Source: an uncultured Prevotellaceae bacterium | GTDB taxonomy: Bacteria > Bacteroidota > Bacteroidia > Bacteroidales > Bacteroidaceae | Length of the DNA stretch: 46,368 nucleotides | Reading direction: 5' to 3' | Assembly: GCA_947168045.1 (NCBI GenBank) | Contig: CAMVKN010000022.1 | Span: 1-46,368 of the forward strand | Shown here: piece after piece, positions 9,504 through 18,490 of the stretch | Numbering within the stretch: the stretch's first letter is position 1 | Layout of the letters: every line of letters begins with the position of its first letter | Notes under the pieces: generated by a model | The model's input: only the letters and a program-made list of their open reading frames with translations | Told to the model about the DNA's origin: nothing | Databases searched by the model: none | Made by a program: the position numbers and the translations under genes

Positions 9504-11180
9504 TTATTCAGGTTTAGAGGTTCGGGGACGCAGGTAGATGCAGTCGAGCAGCATCTCACGAGAGTAGTTGGAAGTCTCGCGTGCGGTGATGTAACACTTC
9601 AGCGTCAGGCTGACTTTGTTGGTGGTCTGGTTGAAGTTGGTGGTGGGGAAGTGGAAGGCCTCGGCCAGCACGACAGTGTCCACCCGCTCCGGATGGGTCT
9701 GGAACTGGGTGTTCTCACAGTTGTACGACTGCTGCTTGCCCTCTTCATCCACATAGTTGACCACGGCCCTGAACTTGCACGGACGCAGCTTTTCTTCATC
9801 GGGGTTGATGACCGTCTTGGGCAGGATGATGGCGCAGATGTCGTACTCACCCGACAGCACATTGTCCAGACGGTAGGTCAGTTCCCAGTTGGCGGTTCCC
9901 GAGGTGGCCTGCACCTGCAGGAAAGTGTTCTCCGAGATGCTGTCGGCCACATGGCGCAGCCACTCATAGCGGCAGCTCTTCTCCTCAATGATGAGCCATG
10001 TGTCCTCACCCTCGGTCCATATCTGCTTGAAGAAGGTCTGCTCAGGCGTGAAGGGCCATTCCGTGGTCTTGTAGAGGATGCCGTTGCTGCACTGCAGCGG
10101 CGTGGCTTGGTGCAGGATGCCGCCGGCGGCAAACGGGTTCTTGAACACATGGTACCAGGGCTTGCCCTCCACATAGCCACGACGCCAGTTCAGATAGGGC
10201 ACCGACACCAGCGAGTCGTTGGTCGACCGCTGGTCGGTCATGTTGAAGATGGCATCGTCGAGCAGCGCGCGGTTGGTCCAATAGCGCTGCAACGAGTCTG
10301 CCCGCTGGTACGACTTGTCATAGACGAAATACCGCGTGGCCCTGTCCCATGCCTTCTGCCATCCCTCGTTGGTGGGGACGACGGCCCAGTAGAGCGAGTC
10401 CTCGGCATTAATCAGGCCGATGGTCTCAACAATGCGGTTATGGGCGTGCACCACTGAGTCGATGTAGACAGGCACACCCTCGATGATGCCGCTCGTCACG
10501 GATGCCCCAGGATCGAACTCGTCCCACTCATACTGGCGCAGGTTGGCACCAATGGCTGACACGTCAGGGTCGTCGCAGAGTGCCTCATAGAGGTTATAGT
10601 GGTAAGGCAGTGCACGTGCTGCCACATGGAGGATGCCGTTGGAGGCACGCTGGTTGGCTTTGACGATGGGCACATCCTGAATGGTGCTCTCCGTCATGCT
10701 TACATACTTGCCGTTGAGCAGGTGGAGCTGCTGGGGAACGGGCTTCAGGGAGGTCGCCACACGCGAGAGGTGGTTGAAGACGAACGACTTCTCAACCATC
10801 GAGTCGCCCTTGGCGGTCTCTACCATACGCAGCAGCGAGTCTTTGTTGAACGTGCCATTGACTGGAGCAATGACGGTGAAGGCCTGACCGCCGTTAAGCA
10901 GCTGGGCATAGCTCACCTCAGTCTTCTTGTGCATGCGGAAGGTGCGGGTATTCTCAAGCACCTCGCAGAAGTCGGACAACTGCGGATTGGCCTTCATCTG
11001 CTGCCACAAGGTGGCATTGCCGCCATTTTCCAAGGCTGGCTCGTAGTGGTCGTTCCACTCAGAGCAGCTGCCCAGGAGGATGAGAGATTGGGAAAGGGAG
11101 AAGAGAAGAAACGCCTTGCATCCCTGTCTTCTCAGGTTCCTCAGTCTCTTTATCCTGTCTAATATATTATTTGTTTTCAT
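9504..11180 (-). CDS. FAS1 (fasciclin) domain lipoprotein, third of the locus
   Basis: This 558-residue lipoprotein has a lipobox LLGSC (Cys near 39) preceded by an arginine-rich N-region. A FAS1 domain covers about 50-205, with the family signs AFTVIAPVNGTFNKDS and, at its end, GILHVAARALPYHYN. A second, weaker FAS1-like segment follows (about 205-375, including AVVPTNEGWQKAWDR). The last 160 residues look like a beta-sandwich ending in CIYLRPR. FAS1 domains mediate adhesion or ligand binding in other proteins. Here the role is probably surface ligand binding for the adjacent SusC-2, whose start codon is only 2 nt downstream (inference). No catalytic motif is seen. Confidence 0.85.
   Translation of the reverse strand: MKTNNILDRIKRLRNLRRQGCKAFLLFSLSQSLILLGSCSEWNDHYEPALENGGNATLWQQMKANPQLSDFCEVLENTRTFRMHKKTEVSYAQLLNGGQAFTVIAPVNGTFNKDSLLRMVETAKGDSMVEKSFVFNHLSRVATSLKPVPQQLHLLNGKYVSMTESTIQDVPIVKANQRASNGILHVAARALPYHYNLYEALCDDPDVSAIGANLRQYEWDEFDPGASVTSGIIEGVPVYIDSVVHAHNRIVETIGLINAEDSLYWAVVPTNEGWQKAWDRATRYFVYDKSYQRADSLQRYWTNRALLDDAIFNMTDQRSTNDSLVSVPYLNWRRGYVEGKPWYHVFKNPFAAGGILHQATPLQCSNGILYKTTEWPFTPEQTFFKQIWTEGEDTWLIIEEKSCRYEWLRHVADSISENTFLQVQATSGTANWELTYRLDNVLSGEYDICAIILPKTVINPDEEKLRPCKFRAVVNYVDEEGKQQSYNCENTQFQTHPERVDTVVLAEAFHFPTTNFNQTTNKVSLTLKCYITARETSNYSREMLLDCIYLRPRTSKPE
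11080..11158. repeat. Imperfect foldback repeat encoding a signal peptide
   Basis: Two purine/pyrimidine-skewed arms (about 11080-11115 and 11122-11158) are imperfect inverted repeats with a loop of a few bases. The first arm reads GGATGAGAGATTGGGAAAGG, and the reverse complement of the second reads GGATAAAGAGACTGAGGAAC. The element encodes nearly the whole signal peptide of the FAS1 lipoprotein. Confidence 0.5.
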
Positions 11181-11194
11181 AATTCCTGATCATT

Positions 11195-11240
11195 AGATGA
11201 TATCTCATTTTCTAAATAGCTCATTCTCTCAGTCTCCTTA
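11195..11240. repeat. Weak 7-bp periodic tract at a gene junction
   Basis: The gap between two FAS1 genes is a CT-rich tract with a loose 7-bp rhythm of CTCA/TTCT words, and the upstream stop codon lies in it. It is much less regular than the arrays at 13271, 39381 or 41615, so its membership of that family is uncertain. Confidence 0.3.
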
Positions 11241-13244
11241 GTGCTGGTCCTCACCCTCGGGGCTGCCGTAGACACTCTTCGGGCACAGCTCCAGATAGTT
11301 GAAGTTACAGTATTTCTCAGGGTCGTCCAGTACCTGGCGCAGACGCAGATAGTAGGTCTTGTCAGGGTCCATGCTCTCGGTAGCCAGCACGCGGCGCGTG
11401 GGCAGGTTCAGGGCACGCAACGCGTTACTTGTGCCAGTACCGCCCTGGTACCACACGTCGGGGCCTTTCAGGAAGCCGCGGTTGTGCAGGGCCTTGTCTT
11501 GCATTTTGATTTCCTCCTCAGTGGTGGCACCCTCGCTGCCGTCTCCGACGAAGCCTATCTCAGGGTCGGTCGGGTAGATACGCATGTCGACAGGAATGCC
11601 GCAGGGCATGTTGTTCAGGTAGGCCTGGATGACACCACGCTCCTCATTGGGCGTATAGCCGATGCGGATCTCGTAGGTTCCTTTCTTCGGAACGGGGGGC
11701 AACTTGAAGGTGACGTCGAAGCGGCCGGAGATGACCACCACGTGGCCCAGGAAGGAGGCCCACCAGATGTCGTTACCAGTGACGCCGACAAAGCTCTCCT
11801 CACTCAGCTCCCACCCTTTGATGAAGCCGCGCTTGAATCCGCGAATGGTATTCTCGTCAACGCCATTGTCGTACTTATGGTTGCGGCCATTACCGTTCAT
11901 GAAGTCGGCACTCAGCGTGGCGGGGTCAAAGCGCATGCGGCAGTTGAAGATGACGTCCCGGGTATGGACGTTGAAGGTCAGGATGTCGTCAATGTAGTGG
12001 TAGGTACCGTTCAGGGCATTGGTCTCCGTACCGCCCGACTCCGACATGGACAGCACCTTCACGCCACGGCTCTCGGCATCATAGAGACGGCTCATCAGGC
12101 CACGGCGGTTGATGTAGATGCCCTGCTGGTCGCCCGACGGCTTGGCAAAGCGCATCAGGGTGCCCGGACACATCGTCTCATAGAAGTCCTCCGGGTCGGC
12201 CAGCGTCGTCTTCCAGCAGTCCTTTGTCAGCTCGTTGCCCACCAGGTTGTTATAGGTGGCCAGGCGGTCCATCAGGTGGTAGCTCACAAAGCGGTTCAGA
12301 GGGTTCTTGCGGTGGGTAAAGTCATCATCGTACAGGCCGGCATCCTCGGGATAGGTAGCGTCATAGACCTGCTTGGCGTATGCCTTCAGGTCGTCGATGG
12401 TACGGATGCCATAGCGATGGTACACCGAGTCAGGCTCGACAAAAGCAGTGTATTTGAAATAGCGTATGTCCACCCAGATGCACTTCATGCGGGGATTGCC
12501 ATTGTTCAGACAGCGCTCGCTGGTGCCGATGTAGACGGAGTCAGAGCCAATACTGTAGTTGTTGTCAATGTAGTAGTGGAGCGAATCATCCAGGTGCGTC
12601 AGCCGCAGGGCCTCGCAGAAGAGGGTAATGGTGGAGTCCTCAGCCATCTTCTCGGGCAGGAAGTCGTTGCTGGCCGAGATGACATGGTCAATGGTGTGCA
12701 CCACGCCGTTAGTCACAGAGTCGTTGTACTCCAACATGCGCGAGTTCTTGTTCACATAATAGATAAGGTGGTTGTCGTTGACCACGTCTGAGTCGCTCGA
12801 CCATCCGAGGATGGCATCCAGCATATTCATGCCAATGTCACCTTCAGGCACGTCGGAGGTGAAGATGGCACCCTTGCGCATGATGTGTGTACGGGCCAGC
12901 GAGTCGCACACGCCCTGAGGGATGTCGTCCACCGAGCGGTAGCCATTGGCCTTCAGAAAGTCGGCAATGGCCTCATTGGTGGGTGCGAACAGCGTATAGC
13001 GGCCGTAGGTGGTCATCAGCGAGAAGTAGGGAGTGCGCTTTAGCAGGGCCGTAAACTCACTGTAGCGGTCCTGATGGGCCTCGAGGAATGCACCTGCCGT
13101 CAGTTTCTTAGCGGTGTACATGGTCTCGGGCACATCGTCGTTGTCCACGCAGGAGAAGAAGAACGGCACAGACATCACGGCAAAGAGCGAGAGCGCCGTG
13201 GCCTGGTCGCCTATCCGTCTGAATATTGTTGAAATCTTTTTCAT
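11238..13244 (-). CDS. FAS1 (fasciclin) domain lipoprotein, second of the locus
   Basis: This 668-residue lipoprotein has a lipobox FFFSC (Cys near 32) followed by the acidic VDNDDVPE, which fits a Bacteroidetes surface-export signal. The first FAS1 domain (about 45-205) shows YTLFAPTNEAIADFLKANG and a closing GVVHTIDHVI. A second, longer FAS1 domain (about 210-430) closes with YHYIDDILTFN. The C-terminal 230 residues form a beta-rich module (DVTFKLPPVPKKGTYEIRIG) ending in YLELCPKSV, which resembles carbohydrate-binding-type sandwiches in overall layout only. It lies 63 nt below SusD-1 and 57 nt above the next FAS1 gene. Its function is inferred as surface capture of the ligand. Confidence 0.87.
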   Translation of the reverse strand: MKKISTIFRRIGDQATALSLFAVMSVPFFFSCVDNDDVPETMYTAKKLTAGAFLEAHQDRYSEFTALLKRTPYFSLMTTYGRYTLFAPTNEAIADFLKANGYRSVDDIPQGVCDSLARTHIMRKGAIFTSDVPEGDIGMNMLDAILGWSSDSDVVNDNHLIYYVNKNSRMLEYNDSVTNGVVHTIDHVISASNDFLPEKMAEDSTITLFCEALRLTHLDDSLHYYIDNNYSIGSDSVYIGTSERCLNNGNPRMKCIWVDIRYFKYTAFVEPDSVYHRYGIRTIDDLKAYAKQVYDATYPEDAGLYDDDFTHRKNPLNRFVSYHLMDRLATYNNLVGNELTKDCWKTTLADPEDFYETMCPGTLMRFAKPSGDQQGIYINRRGLMSRLYDAESRGVKVLSMSESGGTETNALNGTYHYIDDILTFNVHTRDVIFNCRMRFDPATLSADFMNGNGRNHKYDNGVDENTIRGFKRGFIKGWELSEESFVGVTGNDIWWASFLGHVVVISGRFDVTFKLPPVPKKGTYEIRIGYTPNEERGVIQAYLNNMPCGIPVDMRIYPTDPEIGFVGDGSEGATTEEEIKMQDKALHNRGFLKGPDVWYQGGTGTSNALRALNLPTRRVLATESMDPDKTYYLRLRQVLDDPEKYCNFNYLELCPKSVYGSPEGEDQH

Positions 13245-13270
13245 TTTTTCTGTCTATCGTTAGGTTATTC

Positions 13271-13305
13271 AAATCTCAATTCTCAATTCTCAAATCTCAA
13301 ATCGA
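13271..13305. repeat. Heptanucleotide array at the SusD-1/FAS1 junction
   Basis: Five 7-mers follow each other: AAATCTC, AATTCTC, AATTCTC, AAATCTC, AAATCGA. The array ends 3 nt before the SusD-1 stop codon. Its CTCAATTCTCAA...TCGAG core recurs inside clpC at 21995-22015. Confidence 0.8.
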
Positions 13306-13307
13306 GC

Positions 13308-15062
13308 TTAGCGACTGTACTCCTCGTCCTCGCCATTGGTATAGGCTGAGTTCTGCTGCAGCAGTGGGTTTACCTTCAGCTCGCTCTTGGCGTATGGGAA
13401 GTAAATCATGTTGAGGTCAGCCAGCCTGATGCCGATGGCATTGGCATTGTCGTGCTTCATCTTCACTGCAGCCACAAGATAGGCGGTGTTGCCGTCGCGG
13501 CGTGAGCGGCGCACCAGGTCGTACCAACGCTTGCCCTCGAACATGAACTCACGGCGGCGCTCGTCGAATACAAGGTTCTCCATGGCCGTCTCTGAGTTGG
13601 TGTACTCTTCTTTCTTCAGCGTCTGCGTCAGGTTGTTGGCACGCTTGTTCACAATGTTCACCATGTTGAAGGCGGCGTCCATGTCACCTTCATGGTTGCG
13701 TTTCACCAGGGCCTCTGCCTTGATGAGCAGCATGTCGGTCAAACGGTAGAATATCCAGGGCGAAGCGTTGTTACCACGCATGTTCGTGGAGAGGTTCAGG
13801 TTCTTCTCGCTGGTCACCGACTTGGTCTGGTAGCCCACTGAGCTGTTTACGTACTTGCCCACGTTGAGGTTGGAGCCTTCTACTCTGAACGTCTCGAAGA
13901 AGCGGCCGTCGGTGGGCTTATAGAGCGTCACCTTTCCTTCAATGACGTCCTGAATACTCGTGCCGAAGGTCAGGGCGTTGGCCCTCAGGCGGCCGTTAGG
14001 TGTATCGTTGCTGCCGTAGTAGTCGCGCACCCAGGCGTTGGCCTGGTTCTGGCTGGAGGAGAAGTACAGTTCAAAGAGGCTCTCAAACGAGTTGCCGTCG
14101 CCGAAGATGGCGTTGTAGGCGTTGCCACCCCGGTCGCCACTGCCGTCGGGACATTCCAGCAGCAGGGGGACGCTGTCAATGAGTTCAATCTCCTTGATGT
14201 CGCCCACGCGGTCTTTCAGCTCCAGGTACTGCTGGCGCTTGAAGTCGATGACCATGTCGGCATACTTAATGGCATTGTCCCAGTCCTGCTTCCACAGGTA
14301 GAGGTCGGCCAGCTCGGCCCAGATGGCCACACGCGTGATGCGGCTGCTGTTGACCTCGGGGAAAGAGTAGTAGCTGCCATTGACGCGGTCCAGCTCGAAA
14401 CGCCTGACGGCATCGTCCTTCACGCTTTCCAGGTCGGTGATGAGCGAGTCGAGCACATCCTCGAACTTCGTTGCGGGCAGAATGTAGTTCTGTGTGTCAT
14501 CGATACTCGGTTCACGGGTATAGGGCACGTCGCGGAATGTGCGGATGAGGTAGAAGTAGCACAGTGCGCGCAGGGCTGACACCTCAGCCACATCGGCCTT
14601 CATCTCGGCCTCGCTGTAGTTAGGGTCAATGTTCTGCACCTGGGGTGCGTAGTGACAGACGATGTTACAGCGGTTGATGCACTGATAGAGCTTCGACCAG
14701 TTGCAATAGGGGTTGGAAGAGAGAACGTTCTCCTTCAGCACCTCGCTGACATCGTTGGGTATGTTGGCACCGGCGAGCAGGTTGTCTGAGCGTAGCTCAC
14801 CCCAGATGCCGATGCGGTTCATGGCATCCTGATTGGCCAGTGCCTCATAGCAGCTGTTGCGCACGCTGGTCACGTCGGCCTTCTCAGTCCAGAAGTTCTC
14901 CAGTACCACGTCGTTCATCGGCAGTATGTCGAGGAAATCGTTGCAGCTGGTGAGAGCCCACCCGAGTCCTCCCGTAAGGAGGGCTGCTGCTATCGTTGAG
15001 GAACACGGGAAGAAATTCCTCTTGCGCTTCTGGCAGGCTGTCTTAATTATAATTCTTATCAT
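13308..15062 (-). CDS. SusD/RagB-like outer-membrane lipoprotein (SusD-1)
   Basis: This 584-residue SusD family lipoprotein is the partner of SusC-1. The lipobox is ALTSC (Cys near 40). SusD signatures are ALRALCYFYLIRTFRDVPY in the N-terminal helical part and ENLVFDERRREFMFEGKRWY and DLVRRSRRDG near the C-terminus. I chose the ATG at 15060-15062; a TTG start at 15072-15074 would add MKKI in front and is an alternative, since MKK starts are common here. The signal peptide contains a translated GC-rich palindrome just before the lipobox. The gene lies about 80 nt below SusC-1. Confidence 0.92.
   Translation of the reverse strand: MIRIIIKTACQKRKRNFFPCSSTIAAALLTGGLGWALTSCNDFLDILPMNDVVLENFWTEKADVTSVRNSCYEALANQDAMNRIGIWGELRSDNLLAGANIPNDVSEVLKENVLSSNPYCNWSKLYQCINRCNIVCHYAPQVQNIDPNYSEAEMKADVAEVSALRALCYFYLIRTFRDVPYTREPSIDDTQNYILPATKFEDVLDSLITDLESVKDDAVRRFELDRVNGSYYSFPEVNSSRITRVAIWAELADLYLWKQDWDNAIKYADMVIDFKRQQYLELKDRVGDIKEIELIDSVPLLLECPDGSGDRGGNAYNAIFGDGNSFESLFELYFSSSQNQANAWVRDYYGSNDTPNGRLRANALTFGTSIQDVIEGKVTLYKPTDGRFFETFRVEGSNLNVGKYVNSSVGYQTKSVTSEKNLNLSTNMRGNNASPWIFYRLTDMLLIKAEALVKRNHEGDMDAAFNMVNIVNKRANNLTQTLKKEEYTNSETAMENLVFDERRREFMFEGKRWYDLVRRSRRDGNTAYLVAAVKMKHDNANAIGIRLADLNMIYFPYAKSELKVNPLLQQNSAYTNGEDEEYSR
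14957..14983. repeat. GC-rich palindromic repeat inside the SusD-1 signal peptide
   Basis: A 5-bp stem (CCTCC 14968-14972 with GGAGG 14978-14982) with a tail on its left side is read in frame on the minus strand as ALLTGGLGWAL, immediately before the lipobox. The copy is more decayed than the others. Confidence 0.6.
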
Positions 15063-15105
15063 AATCTTCTTCAATTAGCTTAGTGGTTTTATCTATCTTG
15101 ACATT

Positions 15106-15120
15106 CCTCCCCTTAGGAGG
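15106..15120. repeat. Short GC-rich palindrome between SusC-1 and SusD-1
   Basis: CCTCC and GGAGG arms with a 5-nt loop lie in the gap between the two genes. This is the same position relative to the SusC/SusD junction as the copy at 6273-6292. Confidence 0.5.
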
Positions 15121-15144
15121 GCTTCGTTAGGCTTTCAAGCCGTC

Positions 15145-18100
15145 TCAGAACTGAATGGTCACGCCTCCGGTGAACGATTTGGCACGCGGGGTCTGGGCGT
15201 TGTCGGTAACGATGCCCATCGAGCCATAGCCCACCTCGGGGTCGGCACCCGAATACTTCGTCAGGCAGAAGAGGTTGTTGGCAGAGATGTAGAAGCTGAG
15301 CTGTGACAGTCCCCACTTCTTCAGGGTCTTCTGTGGAACGGAGTAGCTGAGCTGCGAGTAGTTCAGGCGGATGAACGAGCCATCCTCCACGAAGCGGTCA
15401 GAACCCAGGTAGTTGTAGCCAGCCTGGCGCAGGGCACGTGGAATCTCGGTAACGTCGCCCTCAACGCGCCAGCGCCAGTTCACGGCACGGCTCTGGTTGT
15501 TGTTATCGTACATCTTCTCAGCATTCATACGTGCAGCATTGATAATCTTGTTGCCATAGCGGAAGTTGAACTGGTTGTTCCATGAGATGCGGCCGAAGTG
15601 TAGCTTGAAGCCGAAGCCACCGGTGAACTTAGGCAGCGAGGAACCCAGGTAGACGATGTCCAACTCGTCAATCTGTCCGTCGTGGTTGATGTCGTCATAG
15701 ATGGCATCGCCACCGCGGAAGATTCTCGACTCGTCTCTTGTGCCTGAATAGCAGAACGTCATCGGCGTGGTCATGCCGTTCTCGTCGACGATGACATTGC
15801 CGTTGGCATCACGTGCCACAGGGGCATTGGGGCCGCTGACGCCCTTCACCTCGACGGGCGAATAGTCGCTGTACTGGTAGACGCCCTTGTAGCGGAAGCC
15901 GTAGATGGAACCCATAGCGGTGTTCAGCTCCACACGGGTCAGGTAAGAGCCGTTCTGACGGTTGAACTCGCCGTTGAGCGATGCCAGACAGGTCTCGTCC
16001 ATGGACGTAATCTCATTTTTGTTGTTGGCAAAGGTGATGTTAAAGTCAGCCCTGAACTTGCCAGCCTTGATGATGCTGTTGCCGTTGAGGTTGAACTCCC
16101 ATCCGATGTTCTTCATATCGCCAACGTTCTGGTAGGCCAACGTAGCATAGCCTGACGAGGTGGGAATGCCGCGGTTGCCCATCAGCAGGTCGGAGGTGTA
16201 CTGCCAGTAGAACTCCACGTTACCCGTGATGCGGTCGTCGAAGAAGCCGAAGTCGGCACCCAGGTTGTAGGTTTCCTTCTGCTCCCACTTCAGGTTTTTC
16301 ATCTGTATGTTAGCGGGAGCGGTACTGCCGGCGTTCAGGTAGCCGGCGCCATTGCTGTACTTACTGTAGAACAGACCCTCGCTGCCGGGTTGACGGCCTA
16401 CGATGCCCCAGCCGGGACGGACGGAGAGCATCGACACGAAGGGCAGCGCATTGTGGAACCACGGCTCGCGACTGATGTTCCAGCGTACTGACAGGGCGGG
16501 GAAATTGCCCCAGCGCTGGTCGTCGCCGAATTTCGTGCTACCGTCGCGGCGCACCGAGAAGTCAGCCATGTAGCGGCCCTTGTAGGCATAGTGGGCTGAA
16601 TAGGTGAAGTAGATGCTGCGCCACTGTCCGCTGCCAGTACCAATGTTGCTGAGGATGGCTTCGGCGGCCGTGCTCTCGATGTTGCCTGAGGGCAGACCCC
16701 AGGTGGAGGTACTTTGCGACGACGAAGTGCCGCTGGTCAGCTGGCCACGCAACATCATCGTCAACGAGTGGTCCTTGTTCTTGAAGTGCGGGGTGTAGGT
16801 CAGCGTGTGGGTGGTGGTCACGCCAAGGCTCTTGTTCGAGTTGGCCGACACCTTGTTGCTCGAGCTGTTGTTCCAACCAGTGGTGCTCAGCGACTGTGGC
16901 ATGTACTGATCCTCATATTTATTAAAAATGTTGAACACCACCTTGCCCTCATAGTCCAAACGATGGTGCTCCTCGTCGAGGCCCAACAGACGGTAGTTCA
17001 GCTTGAACTCAGGCGTGATGTTGTAGCTCGTCTCCTTGTTCTTTGCCAGATAGGCCAGGGCGATGGGGTTGGGCACAGGATTGTTGTTGCTCACGCGCTG
17101 GTCGTTCAGTTCGCTTGAGACGCTGGGCAGAATGTTGTAGTAGTCGTCCAGGTCCTTGCCGGTGACGGGGTCCTGCTCATAGATGGACAGGTTAGGCATG
17201 CGCCTGTAGGCCAGCGAGAGCAGGTCGCCGTTGTTACGGTTGTTCTTGGTATAGGTCAGTGATATGTTGGTCTCAATCTTGATACGGTCGCTGACGAAGT
17301 AGTCAAGGTTCACGCGCGAGGTGAAGCGGTCGAGCATCTGCTCAATGATAGAGCCCGTCTCATGGTCGTAGCCAGCACCTACGCGGAAGTGGGCTTTCTC
17401 ACCGCCGCCTGACAGTGCGAGGTAGTGGTTCTGGCGCCAGCCCACCTTCTTCACCTCCTTCAGCCAGTCGGTATTGTTGTTATACATCTCATATTCTGAG
17501 AACGACGGGTCGTAGTTCAGCTCCCTGATGTTACTGGCGGCATCGCTCATCTGCGGGTTGAAATACTCTTCCTTCAGCAGCATGGTGTACTCGTCGCCGT
17601 TCAGCATCTTGTAGCCCTCGGGCTGGTAGGTTCCGGTCAGACGGAAGCTGTAGTTGACACGGGTCTTGCCGCGCACGCCGCGCTTGGTCTTGATCTCGAT
17701 GACGCCGTTGGAGCCTTGCGAACCCCAGATGGCGGTGGCGGCGGCATCCTTCAGCACGGAGATGCTCTCGATGTCGTCAGGGTTCACGTTCAGCAGTTCA
17801 GCAAATTTCTCATCGTTGGCCGAGGAGAAGTCGAAGTCGTTGGTATTGGTCTCCCATACGTTGCCATCGACTACAATCAGCGGCTCGCTGGAACCGTTGA
17901 TACTCGACACGCCACGCAGGCGCATGGACGAACCCTTGCCCAGGTCGCCGCCAGCGATGATATCCAGACCGGCAATACGGCCCTGCAGGGCTTCGTCGAC
18001 GGTGGTCAGGGCCAAACCGTCGAACTCGGTCATGTCGATGCTCTGACGGGCGGTGGAAATCTCGTCGATGGGAATGGCCAGGCCAGAGCCTTGGGCACGC

Positions 18101-18453
18101 CGTTTCGACTTCACGGTCACGGCTTCAAACGTCGTGGCGCTCTGCAGGCGCACACTGTATTTCCGCTTGTTGAAGGGCAGCGTCACGGTCTTCGCACCCA
18201 CGTAGGTGATGCGCAGCTTGTCCTTGGGGTTCTTCAGCTTGAAGGAGAAGTTGCCGCTCAGGTCGGTCACGGCCGACGCAACGATACGGTTGGCGGCATC
18301 CAGCTCTACCACGTTGGCGCCAATCACAGGGCCGTACTCGTCGGTGACGGTACCGCTGATGATGTCGCCAGCGTCTTGGGCTACGCTCAGTGATAATTGA
18401 CAAATGATAAATGCTAAACTTACCAAGAGTCGCTTGCTTATCTTTCTCATCAT
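15145..18453 (-). CDS. SusC/RagA-like TonB-dependent transporter (SusC-1)
   Basis: This 1,102-residue outer-membrane transporter has a signal peptide (about 1-25, ending LSVAQ). A carboxypeptidase-regulatory-like domain follows (ISGTVTDEYGPVIGANVV, about 32-115). The plug domain carries DEALQGRIAGLDII, MRLRGVSSINGSSEPLIVVD and DIESISVLKDAAATAIWGSQ. The barrel ends GGVTIQF, with the usual terminal aromatic residue. Together with SusD-1 it should form the first of two import pairs in this operon. It starts 18 nt below the stop of the four-domain FAS1 gene. The two SusC proteins are clearly different in sequence, so the pair is not a recent tandem duplication. Confidence 0.95.
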   Translation of the reverse strand: MMRKISKRLLVSLAFIICQLSLSVAQDAGDIISGTVTDEYGPVIGANVVELDAANRIVASAVTDLSGNFSFKLKNPKDKLRITYVGAKTVTLPFNKRKYSVRLQSATTFEAVTVKSKRRAQGSGLAIPIDEISTARQSIDMTEFDGLALTTVDEALQGRIAGLDIIAGGDLGKGSSMRLRGVSSINGSSEPLIVVDGNVWETNTNDFDFSSANDEKFAELLNVNPDDIESISVLKDAAATAIWGSQGSNGVIEIKTKRGVRGKTRVNYSFRLTGTYQPEGYKMLNGDEYTMLLKEEYFNPQMSDAASNIRELNYDPSFSEYEMYNNNTDWLKEVKKVGWRQNHYLALSGGGEKAHFRVGAGYDHETGSIIEQMLDRFTSRVNLDYFVSDRIKIETNISLTYTKNNRNNGDLLSLAYRRMPNLSIYEQDPVTGKDLDDYYNILPSVSSELNDQRVSNNNPVPNPIALAYLAKNKETSYNITPEFKLNYRLLGLDEEHHRLDYEGKVVFNIFNKYEDQYMPQSLSTTGWNNSSSNKVSANSNKSLGVTTTHTLTYTPHFKNKDHSLTMMLRGQLTSGTSSSQSTSTWGLPSGNIESTAAEAILSNIGTGSGQWRSIYFTYSAHYAYKGRYMADFSVRRDGSTKFGDDQRWGNFPALSVRWNISREPWFHNALPFVSMLSVRPGWGIVGRQPGSEGLFYSKYSNGAGYLNAGSTAPANIQMKNLKWEQKETYNLGADFGFFDDRITGNVEFYWQYTSDLLMGNRGIPTSSGYATLAYQNVGDMKNIGWEFNLNGNSIIKAGKFRADFNITFANNKNEITSMDETCLASLNGEFNRQNGSYLTRVELNTAMGSIYGFRYKGVYQYSDYSPVEVKGVSGPNAPVARDANGNVIVDENGMTTPMTFCYSGTRDESRIFRGGDAIYDDINHDGQIDELDIVYLGSSLPKFTGGFGFKLHFGRISWNNQFNFRYGNKIINAARMNAEKMYDNNNQSRAVNWRWRVEGDVTEIPRALRQAGYNYLGSDRFVEDGSFIRLNYSQLSYSVPQKTLKKWGLSQLSFYISANNLFCLTKYSGADPEVGYGSMGIVTDNAQTPRAKSFTGGVTIQF
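18392..18419. repeat. Heptad array in the SusC-1 signal-peptide region
   Basis: Four 7-mers (GATAATT, GACAAAT, GATAAAT, GCTAAAC) are read in frame within the SusC-1 signal peptide. A second array of the opposite character lies just beyond the start codon at 18456-18490. Confidence 0.6.
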
Positions 18454-18455
18454 AT

Positions 18456-18490
18456 AATTATCAAATACTGGTTACTCATTACTAATTAGC
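18456..18490. repeat. Heptad array spanning the FAS1 stop codon
   Basis: Five 7-mers (AATTATC, AAATACT, GGTTACT, CATTACT, AATTAGC) fill the 18-nt gap and include the stop codon and last six codons of the upstream FAS1 gene. Confidence 0.6.

Noticed and set aside
11241..12791. Long open frame on the plus strand (516 codons) opposite the second FAS1 gene
   Set aside because: It is antisense to a gene with a signal peptide and FAS1 domains. Its translation is rich in Val, His, Ala and Gln, as expected from the reverse of GC-biased codons, and matches no family.
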